A stretch of DNA of 64,000 nt. It comes from Helicobacter sp. 11S02596-1. Its GTDB lineage: Bacteria; Campylobacterota; Campylobacteria; Campylobacterales; Helicobacteraceae. Below the pieces are notes generated by a model. It was given only the letters and a program-made list of their open reading frames with translations, had not been told where the DNA came from and made no database searches. The stretch is from NCBI RefSeq assembly GCF_002272825.1, contig NZ_MLAM01000004.1:1-64000 (forward strand). The letters run 5' to 3'. The first letter of the stretch is position 1. The number at the start of each line of letters is the position of its first letter. Shown here one piece after another: positions 50,903 through 59,399 of this stretch. The translations under genes and the position numbers were made by a program.

Positions 50903-53575
50903 TTAGAGGTTCATAATCTCGCGAACCCCTTTGGCATTGGGTTCAGAAAGGAAACCTTGATTTTGCAATTCCTCAATAATCGAAGCCGCCTTATTATACC
51001 CAACACCAAGCTTCCTTTGCAGATAGCTAATAGAGGTTTTTTTATCTTGCAAGATAATGCGTTTGGCTTCATCAAGGATTTCCCCGCTTTCATTCAAAGC
51101 CCCATTAGATGTCGATGGCAACGACACATCAGATTCTTCAATCAAAAAATCTTTATCATAGGCAACTTCTCGCTGGGATTTGATAAATTCGACGATTTCT
51201 TCTATCTCTTCCTCAGAAGCCCACGGGGCGTGCAATCTCACCACGCCACCAATACCCGGAGGTGTAAAAAGCATATCCCCCCTACCGAGCAAACTCTGTG
51301 CGCCCTCCGTATCCAAAACCACCCGTGAATCGATCTTTGAGCCAACCTTGAAACTGATTCTTGAGGGAAGATTGGTCTTGATAAGCCCGGTAACAACATC
51401 GACACTCGGGCGTTGCGTGGCGACGATAAGGTGCAGACCGGCTGCCCGCCCCATTTGGGCGATCCTGGCGATGGGAAATTCTGCCTCTTTGCCCCCTGTC
51501 ATCATCAAATCGGCTAATTCATCGATGATAATCACCAAAAATGGGAAGACCTCAAGCCCCTCAAGCTTGGCTTTTGGATTATATTTATCGATGTTTTTTG
51601 TTTTGCATTCACTCATCATTTTGTAACGCCTCTCCATCTCTTTGACAGCACTCCCTAGCGCACTAATCGCCTTTTTGGGATTGGTAATAATCGGCGTGAG
51701 GAGATGAGGAATATCAGCATACATACTAAATTCGACCATTTTAGGGTCGATCATAATGAGTTTGAGATTATCAGGAGAATTTCTAAACAGCAAAGATAAA
51801 ATCATCGCATTCACCCCGACACTCTTCCCACTCCCTGTCGTCCCAGCGATCAGAAGATGGGGCAATTTCTTTAAATCCGTGATAAAGGGATTCCCCACAA
51901 TATCCTTACCAAGTGCTAATGTCAAAGGCGAAGCAGAATTTTTAAACAAATCGCTTTCTAAAATCTCACGCAGATAAATTGTCTCGCTTTTGGCATTAGG
52001 GATCTCAATACCCACGACATCTTTTCCGGGTATGGGCGCTTGGATACGGATAGATTGCGCACAAAGTGCCATCGCCAAATCATCGCCTAATGTCAAAATC
52101 CGACTCACCTTGACATCGGGTGCGGGGCGAAATTCAAAAGTCGTAACGATGGGTCCTGAATACGTGCGGGCAATATCGCCATCGATTTTGAAAAACTTGA
52201 GCTTAACAAGGAGGTCTTGGATCTTTTTGTCGATCTCATTTTCATCCACCTGCAAAGACTGGGATTTGGGAATCTCAAGTAATTGCGTGCTGGGGAGTTG
52301 GTAATCTTTGGGCTTTTCGACTTCGCCAAAATCAAGGGCTTCAAGAAGCTGTTTATTTTCTGCAAGCTCCTTGACAATAAGAGGCTTTTGCTTGGGCGTG
52401 GGGGTTTGAAGTGTCGAGAATGTAGTTTTGAAAGCAGAGGGACTGGGTTTTTCTTCCCCTGTTGGTGTTTCTGATTTTTGGATTGTTGGGAATATTTTTT
52501 TAAAAACCAATGTCTTGTCTTTTTCTCCATCTTCTGTTGTTTGTATATTTTTTGGAAAATCCAACCCATCATCTCTAAAAATTTCTTTCATCAAGTTTTT
52601 TTCAACTTTTTTTTCAGTGGCATTGACTTCAGATATAGTTTTTTTTGGCAATTTTTCAAGCCAAGAAACGGCTTCTTTTTGAGGGTTGAAAGCACTATCT
52701 TCTTTAGGCAAATCCTTTGGTATCGCTTCTGGTTTTGGCTTTGAAGCCTCATCACTAAAATGCTTCGCACTCAACTCTTCAAAAAATTTTTTATTACGAT
52801 TCAAAATCCTTTCGATATTAGCTTCAAGCACCTCGCCTTCCTCATTTTCATCGACAAGTCGGACCATACTGGCGTATTTTTTTTCTTCATTGTCTTTGTT
52901 GGGCGCGGGGGTGTAGCTGATTTTGATTTTGCTTTCGTTAAAAACAGGGATAGGGTCATCTTGGGTATTTTGTGGGGTATCTTGTGGCAAATCCTGCGGT
53001 AAATCTTGTTGGAGAGCTGGCTTGCTAGATTGCAGAATCTCGCGCTTGGGAAAAAATTTTTGCATATCTAAAGCCAAAAATTGTTCCAATAAATGCTTAC
53101 TATCAAAAGAGGTTTTTATAAAAGAAATTTTTTTATAAAATCTTTTCAAACCAGCAAGCAAAAAAACAAAATTTTTAGGAAAAAACATCATATAAGACAA
53201 AAAAATCAAAATAAAAATGAATACACAAATCCCAAAAAGACCAATAAAAGGTTGCAAAAAATCCACAACCGCTTTGCCTATCTCGCCTTTTTTGACAATG
53301 ATAGCTTGCAAAATCAAAAACGCCACAAACCCCAAAATGCCCGCCAAAATCACCTCGATTTTTCGCTGGGTAAATGCCATATTGCGATACATTAGATAAG
53401 CAGGATAAATCAAAAATAATAAATAAAAATATGCCCCATAACCAAAAAATGCTATATTTATTTTTGCAAAAATAGCCCCAAAATTCCCCACAAGCCCACT
53501 ATCTCCAAATATTGTTGCGATAGACAAAAAAATGAGTATTGCAGAAAAAATTACAAATAGGTATAATTTTTTAAT
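50903..53575 (-). CDS. ftsK: DNA translocase FtsK, probable ATT start
   Basis: Couples division to chromosome dimer resolution. The protein has N-terminal membrane helices (about 1-160), a Pro/Lys/Glu-rich linker (160-440), the motor with Walker A AGTTGSGKSVGVNAM near 585, Walker B VIIDELADLM near 695, and a C-terminal winged-helix gamma domain (about 830-890). The usual ATG is absent. A GTG at 53614 lies upstream of the -10 TATAAT (53608-53603) and so would not be transcribed. Codon ATT at 53575, five bases after AAAGGA, begins a sequence that reads like a standard start (IKKLYLFVIFS), so I infer ATT initiation. Confidence 0.9.
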   Translation of the reverse strand: MKKLYLFVIFSAILIFLSIATIFGDSGLVGNFGAIFAKINIAFFGYGAYFYLLFLIYPAYLMYRNMAFTQRKIEVILAGILGFVAFLILQAIIVKKGEIGKAVVDFLQPFIGLFGICVFIFILIFLSYMMFFPKNFVFLLAGLKRFYKKISFIKTSFDSKHLLEQFLALDMQKFFPKREILQSSKPALQQDLPQDLPQDTPQNTQDDPIPVFNESKIKISYTPAPNKDNEEKKYASMVRLVDENEEGEVLEANIERILNRNKKFFEELSAKHFSDEASKPKPEAIPKDLPKEDSAFNPQKEAVSWLEKLPKKTISEVNATEKKVEKNLMKEIFRDDGLDFPKNIQTTEDGEKDKTLVFKKIFPTIQKSETPTGEEKPSPSAFKTTFSTLQTPTPKQKPLIVKELAENKQLLEALDFGEVEKPKDYQLPSTQLLEIPKSQSLQVDENEIDKKIQDLLVKLKFFKIDGDIARTYSGPIVTTFEFRPAPDVKVSRILTLGDDLAMALCAQSIRIQAPIPGKDVVGIEIPNAKSETIYLREILESDLFKNSASPLTLALGKDIVGNPFITDLKKLPHLLIAGTTGSGKSVGVNAMILSLLFRNSPDNLKLIMIDPKMVEFSMYADIPHLLTPIITNPKKAISALGSAVKEMERRYKMMSECKTKNIDKYNPKAKLEGLEVFPFLVIIIDELADLMMTGGKEAEFPIARIAQMGRAAGLHLIVATQRPSVDVVTGLIKTNLPSRISFKVGSKIDSRVVLDTEGAQSLLGRGDMLFTPPGIGGVVRLHAPWASEEEIEEIVEFIKSQREVAYDKDFLIEESDVSLPSTSNGALNESGEILDEAKRIILQDKKTSISYLQRKLGVGYNKAASIIEELQNQGFLSEPNAKGVREIMNL

Positions 53576-53602
53576 ATTTGTCCTTTGATAAATTTGTTTG
53601 AA

Positions 53603-53611
53603 ATTATAGCA
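53603..53611 (-). promoter_or_regulatory. Extended -10 promoter for ftsK
   Basis: On the minus strand TGCTATAAT (53611-53603) is a perfect extended -10. Transcription would start near 53596, leaving a leader of about 20 bases with AAAGGA (53586-53581) before the ATT codon. The overlap with the GTG candidate at 53614 argues against that start. Confidence 0.65.
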
Positions 53612-53643
53612 CACTCGCTTACAACAATCATTTAGGGTTTAAA

Positions 53644-55107
53644 ATGCACGGAAAAATTCTAAGATACTCCATATCGACAGGTTCTGGGGTCGTTACCAAC
53701 GCCTCAAAAAAAATTTTCGAACTTCGCAAAGAAAGCTGGCACGATACGAGATTCTTACCTGTTGTGGGGATGCTTGTGGAATTTAGGTGCAACACCAATG
53801 GGTATTCCATCACTGACGCCAAGGCTTCTTATTATCAAGATTTCCCGCCCAATGGCATTATCAAGGAAATTGACTTTTGGAAAAGCGATACCGATGAAGA
53901 ACTCAAGCAAAAAGAACAAGATACCCGCAATCAAATCGCACAAAAAATATTCAAAGAGACCAATTATTTCACATTAAAAACCATTGAAATAACCTCCCCG
54001 GTTCAAGATTGTATCAAAGAATATTTCGCCCAAGAATTCAATGCTATCAAATTCATTATGGATGAAAACGACTCCAATACGATGGGAAAAATCAACTATC
54101 TAGCCACCAAGCGTTTTTTGATCAAAGCGATGGATTATTTGGTTTTTACCGATAGAAACATCACCATAGACACATTCACAAACGATCTCCAAAGGCTCAA
54201 CCAACTCGAATATTCCTATAAAAATTTCACAAAAAATGTCAATATCAATCTTGAAAAAATCTATGAAGAATGCTTTTTGGAAATGCAATACAACTACCGC
54301 GGTGCGATCAAGGCAATCTTGAGCGCAAGAGAAAAAATCCTCCAACTCAACAATAAAATAAAAAATTCTATTTATGAAATCAAGCAAATCAAAGCCAAAC
54401 TTGAAAACAAAAAAAATGATGAAAAAACCCTGAATATCAAGCTTGAAAATATCAGAATGAATATGGCAAAGGCTGAAGAAGAGATCAAAATCCTCAGAAA
54501 AGCTGTTGAAAATCTCACCACGCTTACAGATGGTTTCAAAAGCCAGAATTTCCAAATATTTGGGGTTGTATTCAAAAAAATTTATGAAATCCTTGTGAAT
54601 AAAACAAAAGAAGCGATGGATATTTGCGCCACAATGCTTGATGACAAAATATGGAAACTCGGGATGGCTTCGACTGCTATCAAAAATATGTTTTTCAAGC
54701 ATAATATCAATGATTCTTATTGTGCGATGACCTTTTTGGGGCAGTATCTTAGCCGTCTTGACAAAAACAAGCTAAGCGAAAACGAAAGGGCGGTCTATAA
54801 TTATTACTACAAATACAAACAATCGTATGAAAAAAAATTCCTTATCTTTACTTCCAATCAAAAACTCGAAACTTCCTTAAAAATCCAAATTATGTCTATT
54901 TCAAAAAATTACAGCGTTATTATTGTCAAAAAAGATGGGGAATTTTATTCCAACATCAACCAACAAAAATTTGAACTCGGTTATATCGATCCTTATGTTG
55001 ATGTTGATGTCAAACAGCTCATCGAAGAAGCTAGAAACTCAAAATACAATCACGATACGAAATTTACGATTGTTTCCAAAGAACAAATCGCTGCGATCAA
55101 AGACTAG
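53644..55107 (+). CDS. Coiled-coil protein with possible cold-shock-like N-terminal domain
   Basis: I cannot name this 487-residue protein. Residues 1-70 (MHGKILRYSISTGSGVV, FLPVVGMLVEFRCNT) follow the pattern of an OB/cold-shock fold (HGKI...G.GVI......F......PVVGM.VEF), which is inference. Residues about 215-300 form a strong coiled coil rich in Lys, Glu, Ile and Leu. The C-terminus (about 380-487) is mixed alpha/beta. There is no signal peptide or membrane segment, so it is probably cytoplasmic. It stands divergent from ftsK and overlaps addB tail-to-tail by 11 bases. In H. pylori ftsK (HP1090) and addB (HP1089) are adjacent. Confidence 0.75.
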   Translation: MHGKILRYSISTGSGVVTNASKKIFELRKESWHDTRFLPVVGMLVEFRCNTNGYSITDAKASYYQDFPPNGIIKEIDFWKSDTDEELKQKEQDTRNQIAQKIFKETNYFTLKTIEITSPVQDCIKEYFAQEFNAIKFIMDENDSNTMGKINYLATKRFLIKAMDYLVFTDRNITIDTFTNDLQRLNQLEYSYKNFTKNVNINLEKIYEECFLEMQYNYRGAIKAILSAREKILQLNNKIKNSIYEIKQIKAKLENKKNDEKTLNIKLENIRMNMAKAEEEIKILRKAVENLTTLTDGFKSQNFQIFGVVFKKIYEILVNKTKEAMDICATMLDDKIWKLGMASTAIKNMFFKHNINDSYCAMTFLGQYLSRLDKNKLSENERAVYNYYYKYKQSYEKKFLIFTSNQKLETSLKIQIMSISKNYSVIIVKKDGEFYSNINQQKFELGYIDPYVDVDVKQLIEEARNSKYNHDTKFTIVSKEQIAAIKD

Positions 55108-57418
55108 CATCGATCCCGCAAATATCGACAAAAGGACAATATTGGCAAACTTTTCTATCTTCGGTTTTAACAAAATCAATCTCTTTGTGAAAGTCTTTGA
55201 GCCTGTCTTTTAAAAGCTCGATTTTTTGCCCTAGCATTTCTTCATTTTTTAGCTCACCACCACCTTTTTTGTATTTGTCATCTTTGAGGTCATAAAAATA
55301 AGCTTCAATCTCGCCATCATAGCCCAACGCCCTTGCCCCATACCAATAAATAGGCAACTGAAAATCGCTCGCTTTTTCCAAATCTGTTTGGATTTCTACT
55401 TTGGATTTGAATTTATAATCTATAAGCAAGATTTTATCTTGCCAAGAATCGATCCGATCGATTATCCCCCTAAAATCAAACCCCCCGATGTTGGTCTCAA
55501 ATCCTTTCTCACAAGCCAAGATTTTTATGCCATTTTTGGCACGCTCGCACTCATTTTCCCAAAATTTATCAAGTTTTTTAAAGTCCAATTCAAGTTTAAG
55601 GCGTTCTGTCGCACTAAGCCCGGGGTAATCTTGAATCTTTAATGCCAGCTCTTCTCTGATATGTCTAATATCTGGGGTCTGTCCGATATAATTTTGGTAG
55701 GCTTTCGCAAGCAAATTATGAAATATACTCCCCATATTTGCCTGCTCTTCGCCAGGGGTTTCTATGCCTTTGATATAAGAATAATAAAACTTTCTTTTAC
55801 AAGAAAAAAATGTATTAATCCTAGTAGCTGAAAATTTAAAATCAATCGGGAGCTTTGCAATAAAATTTTCTTCTTTATAAATCTTTTTTTCTTCAAATGG
55901 AAAAATGCGGTATTTCTCATCGCCATTGCAAATCTTCTCACCCAAAGCAAGCTCATCAATCATCTTAGAATGCGAAACGCTATCGGTATCCACAAAGGTA
56001 ATATCCACCTTTTGGCTATTATGCAAAATCTGGAGATAATAATGCTTTTGCAAATCCTGCCTATCCCGTAGTGTAGGGATTTGAAGTGCTTTTCTCGTGC
56101 TAGAGTTCAAAAACATATCGCTATCTTTGAGGCTAGGAACAAACTCCTCGTTAAAATCCACAATAACCACCCGATCAAAGCACAATCCCCGCGACTCAAG
56201 AACGCCCATCACCTTGATTTGCCCCCCGCTAACATCATCGAGGCGAAAATCATTCAAATCCAAAATATACAGCTCCAAAATCTCTGCGGGCAAAAACGCA
56301 TCAAAACTCCCGGCGACCTTGTCATAACCCATCAAGATTTCCGAATGAAAGCCCGCTAAAATCTCGCTATCTTGCGTTGTTGCAAGCAAAGACTCGGTTT
56401 CTTGGCGTAGCCATTCTAATGGGTGCAAATCACTCACGACTGGGGTCTGCTTGCAATCTTGGAGCATTTTTTTGAGCGCTTGGACATAGGCAAAACTCGC
56501 CAATCCCTCACCTCTGGCGAAATTTAAATTATGGTGCTTATCAAGGAGTTTGAGGTATTCACAAAATCCCTCATCAGGCGTGATGATGGCGAGTTTTTGC
56601 GGGTCTAGTCCAAGATTAAGCCATTGCGTGATACGCTCAAAAACCAAAGCACACTGATTGAGCCTGGAACCAAAGGCAAAAATATCGACATCCATATTTG
56701 CCCGCATAGGCGTTTCAGATAAGATTTCAGAGGTTGAGAGATTGATTTTGTAACAAAAATCTTGCTTCAAACCAACCCCCAAAAATCCAAAATGCTCCTG
56801 ATTGTATCTATCGCATTCGATATGAACAAACACAGGCAAAAGGGAGCTGATTTTGTAAAGAATATTTTTTTCTTGTTTGCTCAAAAACCCATCGAGCTGG
56901 AATTCCACACAAGAAAATCGCTCAAAAAAATCGCTCAAAATCTCATAATCTTGACCATAAATCAGATCAAAAAAACCAAAATCACGCAACTTTTGGGTAT
57001 AAATCGCATAAATTTCGCCCAAAATCGCCAAATGTTCCTCATAATCCCCATATGTGTCTTTCAAAGGAATATCCTCAAAATCCAAACAAGACAAAGCCAG
57101 CTCATCAAAAAATCCAAACAAAAACGAACTGCTCTCCAAGTAAGCTAAAAAGCTCTTTTCAAACACGAGCATTCGCTCAAATCCCTGCCTAGAATCAACC
57201 ACTGAAGCGATGGCGCTAAGCAAAAAAACCTTGCGGATATTTTTGGGGATTTTTCTGCGATCTTTCACAAACAAAATGCTTTCAAAAAACTCGCTCACAC
57301 TCATCGCCACAGGCAAAAAGCCCTCCCCACACGAGAGATAAAATTCCTTTAGCTTCCGCCTTGTGGCAAAAACATACAGAGGCGTTTTTTGGGTGAAAAA
57401 TTTTTCTCTATCTGGCAT
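55097..57418 (-). CDS. addB: AddB-like helicase/exonuclease subunit of recombination complex
   Basis: A 773-residue protein matching HP1089, the AddB partner of AddA in double-strand break processing. No intact Walker A is visible at the N-terminus, suggesting an inactive helicase lobe. The C-terminal nuclease shows PD-(D/E)xK residues (GIIDRIDSW, then ILLIDYKFKS near 680-715). Four Cys for an iron-sulfur staple are present: one in FFSCKRKF near 545 and three in CQYCPFVDIC at 758-767. addA is not in the window. Confidence 0.88.
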   Translation of the reverse strand: MPDREKFFTQKTPLYVFATRRKLKEFYLSCGEGFLPVAMSVSEFFESILFVKDRRKIPKNIRKVFLLSAIASVVDSRQGFERMLVFEKSFLAYLESSSFLFGFFDELALSCLDFEDIPLKDTYGDYEEHLAILGEIYAIYTQKLRDFGFFDLIYGQDYEILSDFFERFSCVEFQLDGFLSKQEKNILYKISSLLPVFVHIECDRYNQEHFGFLGVGLKQDFCYKINLSTSEILSETPMRANMDVDIFAFGSRLNQCALVFERITQWLNLGLDPQKLAIITPDEGFCEYLKLLDKHHNLNFARGEGLASFAYVQALKKMLQDCKQTPVVSDLHPLEWLRQETESLLATTQDSEILAGFHSEILMGYDKVAGSFDAFLPAEILELYILDLNDFRLDDVSGGQIKVMGVLESRGLCFDRVVIVDFNEEFVPSLKDSDMFLNSSTRKALQIPTLRDRQDLQKHYYLQILHNSQKVDITFVDTDSVSHSKMIDELALGEKICNGDEKYRIFPFEEKKIYKEENFIAKLPIDFKFSATRINTFFSCKRKFYYSYIKGIETPGEEQANMGSIFHNLLAKAYQNYIGQTPDIRHIREELALKIQDYPGLSATERLKLELDFKKLDKFWENECERAKNGIKILACEKGFETNIGGFDFRGIIDRIDSWQDKILLIDYKFKSKVEIQTDLEKASDFQLPIYWYGARALGYDGEIEAYFYDLKDDKYKKGGGELKNEEMLGQKIELLKDRLKDFHKEIDFVKTEDRKVCQYCPFVDICGIDASL

Positions 57419-57440
57419 ATCTTTATCCTCTCAAATCCTG

Positions 57441-57608
57441 TTATTTAGCACTATCAAGTCGTTCTGAATGTTTTATTCCCCACACAAAACGCCCCTTGAG
57501 CTGGTGTTTTTCATACACATTCAAAACATCTTCCAAAAATGCCACCAACTCCCTTTCATTCTATACCTTAGTGTTTTTGAGCGTTCTGATAAATATTTTT
57601 TTACCCAT
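57441..57608 (-). pseudogene. Remnant frame downstream of the methyltransferase (internal TAG)
   Basis: A 55-codon frame starts at ATG 57608 (MGKKIFIRTLKNTKV), hits an in-frame TAG at codon 16, and continues as NERELVAFLEDVLNVYEKH...RLDSAK to TAA at 57441. It is not recognised. Its last 70 bases resemble the sequence at 59311-59382 on the other side of the restriction-modification pair. It may be a decayed small gene or gene fragment. Confidence 0.45.
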
Positions 57609-57649
57609 TTGGGTTTGCTTGAGATTTTATTAATTCATTATACATAAAA

Positions 57650-58465
57650 CTATAGCATTTCTAGCTTTCTTAAATCCGCTAGTTTCTTTATAAATTCTGC
57701 TTTTTTGCCCTCAAGCTCTAATTTACGATTTATAGATATGTTGATAAATTCTTTCTCCTTTTCAATGCCTACAAACTTGCGTCCGAGCAGATTCGCCCCA
57801 ATGCCCGTTGTAGCCGCACCACTAAATGGATCAAGGACAAGCGAGTCTTTATTTGTCGCCATCAAAATTAGCCTGACTAACAATGCCAAAGGCTTTTGCG
57901 TGGGGTGTTTGCCAAAGGTTTTTTCCCACGCCCCAATGGCATTAAACGCCCAAACATCTTTCATCTGTTTGTTGTCGTTGATTTTTTTCATCAGCTCATA
58001 GTTAAAAATATGTTTATGTTTTTGGCTTTTTCTCGCCCAAATGATCTGTTCTGTAGAATGCGTGAGATACCTGCAGGAAAAATTTGGTGGCGGATTGGTT
58101 TTTTGCCACGTGATGATATTGAGGATTTTATAATCTAGCTTCTGCAATGCCCTGCCTATAGAAAAAATATTATGATATGTCCCGCTTATCGCCACACTGC
58201 CGTTCTCACTTAAGCTATTTTTCACAAGAGAAAGCCAATGGCAATTAAAAACATCCATCTCATTATCGCCGATACCCCTATCCCATTCGCCCTTATTGAC
58301 GCTGACAATCTTGCCACTTTGAATGCTTAAACCATCGTTTGATAAAAAATACGGCGGATCAGCGAAGATAAAATCAAATTTTTCTTTAATTTTTCGCAAA
58401 ATCTCGAATGTATTGCCGTGATATAGTCTAAATCCGCCATCATTGCTTATAAAATTCTCTTTCAT
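57650..58465 (-). CDS. Type II DNA adenine methyltransferase, DpnA/M.HpyAIII-like (GATC)
   Basis: A 271-residue beta-class N6-adenine methyltransferase: catalytic motif IV DPPY at residue 36 (FADPPYFLSNDGLSIQSG) precedes the SAM motif (LDPFSGAATTGIGANLLG near 212-229), with KTNPPP and KHPTQKPLALL between. Best match from memory is M.HpyAIII (HP0092) and DpnA, so GATC is the expected site. It overlaps the nuclease stop by four bases (ATGA). No second Dam-like methyltransferase is present. Confidence 0.9.
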   Translation of the reverse strand: MKENFISNDGGFRLYHGNTFEILRKIKEKFDFIFADPPYFLSNDGLSIQSGKIVSVNKGEWDRGIGDNEMDVFNCHWLSLVKNSLSENGSVAISGTYHNIFSIGRALQKLDYKILNIITWQKTNPPPNFSCRYLTHSTEQIIWARKSQKHKHIFNYELMKKINDNKQMKDVWAFNAIGAWEKTFGKHPTQKPLALLVRLILMATNKDSLVLDPFSGAATTGIGANLLGRKFVGIEKEKEFINISINRKLELEGKKAEFIKKLADLRKLEML

Positions 58466-59280
58466 TTTAGCTCACTAATAAATTCAAATAAATTTGCTAA
58501 ATTATAAATCCTTACACTTTCATATGCCTCTGCTAACTTATTTTTGGCTCCAAGCCAACCCTTGCCATCTGTAATCCACACAAACTCATAACGTGGATTT
58601 TGCGATATCACACTTGAAATTTCCCTGTAAGACCTAGCAGTTTCGTTTAATTTTGAACCACCCGACGAATAAAAATTGCATTCAATTAAATATATTTTTA
58701 TCTGCGTCTCTATCACAAAATCAAACACTTTTTTATCCAGTCCCAAATTAAGATCATCAAAATTACTATGATGGACCTGTTCTTTAAACACAACTCCACT
58801 TTCTTTAAACTTATCTGCAATCATTTTTTCCATTGTCCTACCTCCCCGATTTTTTCTCGCATTTGTATCCATACCAACCTCTATGCCAAAAACATAGTCA
58901 TTTAAATTCGTGATTATCTTAGATTGAAAAATTTTATCCAACCCTGTTTCAACAAAAAAATTATAAATAGATTCCGGATCGTTAAAATATTCATTTAGAT
59001 AATGGCACCGTTCATCTATACCCATAAACGGCTTATTATCCCTAACAGCTATAAGCAAATTTAAAATACCGAAGCTAAAGCAAGCTTTATTTGCTTCAAA
59101 TAAAGAACTAATTGCCTCTTTTAATTTTTCTTTACCTAGTAAATAATTTAAAGCATATAAATGCATAGAAATTTGTTTTGTATTTTGAAAGCATTTATTA
59201 AAATCAGAAAAATCTCCTAGTTTTATAAGCGTAGGTTTTAGATTCACCAAAAAATCTTCAAAATTTTGTTTATTTATCAA
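58462..59280 (-). CDS. Type II restriction endonuclease, DpnII/HpyAIII-like (GATC)
   Basis: A 272-residue protein of the DpnII/MboI family (compare HP0091). Family sequences include NYLLGKEKLKEAISSLF near 45-61, the core GMDTNARKNRGGRTMEKMI near 134-152, and the probable catalytic residues in LDKKVFDFVIETQIKIYLIECNFYSSGGSKL (D...E-x-N). The start is TTG at 59280, with AAAGG seven bases upstream. It forms an operon with the methyltransferase, inserted between tkt and addB, which are neighbours in H. pylori. Confidence 0.9.
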   Translation of the reverse strand: MINKQNFEDFLVNLKPTLIKLGDFSDFNKCFQNTKQISMHLYALNYLLGKEKLKEAISSLFEANKACFSFGILNLLIAVRDNKPFMGIDERCHYLNEYFNDPESIYNFFVETGLDKIFQSKIITNLNDYVFGIEVGMDTNARKNRGGRTMEKMIADKFKESGVVFKEQVHHSNFDDLNLGLDKKVFDFVIETQIKIYLIECNFYSSGGSKLNETARSYREISSVISQNPRYEFVWITDGKGWLGAKNKLAEAYESVRIYNLANLFEFISELK

Positions 59281-59295
59281 ATGTTTGCCTTTCTT

Positions 59296-59379
59296 TTAAA
59301 AATAACCATAATATTTGACATTATCAAATCGCCCTAAACGATCTATTTTTTCCACACAATATGCCTCCCAATCTGGTAT
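59296..59379 (-). pseudogene. Gene remnant upstream of the DpnII-like gene
   Basis: A 27-codon frame (begins IPDWEAYCVEKID, ends VKYYGYF, stop at 59296) is preceded directly by stop codons and has no start. The nucleotide sequence aligns by eye with 57441-57510 (about two thirds identical), on the far side of the restriction-modification pair. It may be the end of a lost gene or part of a target duplication. Confidence 0.4.
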
Positions 59380-59399
59380 TTTTTATCAATCAATTTATT

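Noticed and set aside
53614-53616. GTG as the ftsK start codon
   Set aside because: It precedes the extended -10 element and has no Shine-Dalgarno.
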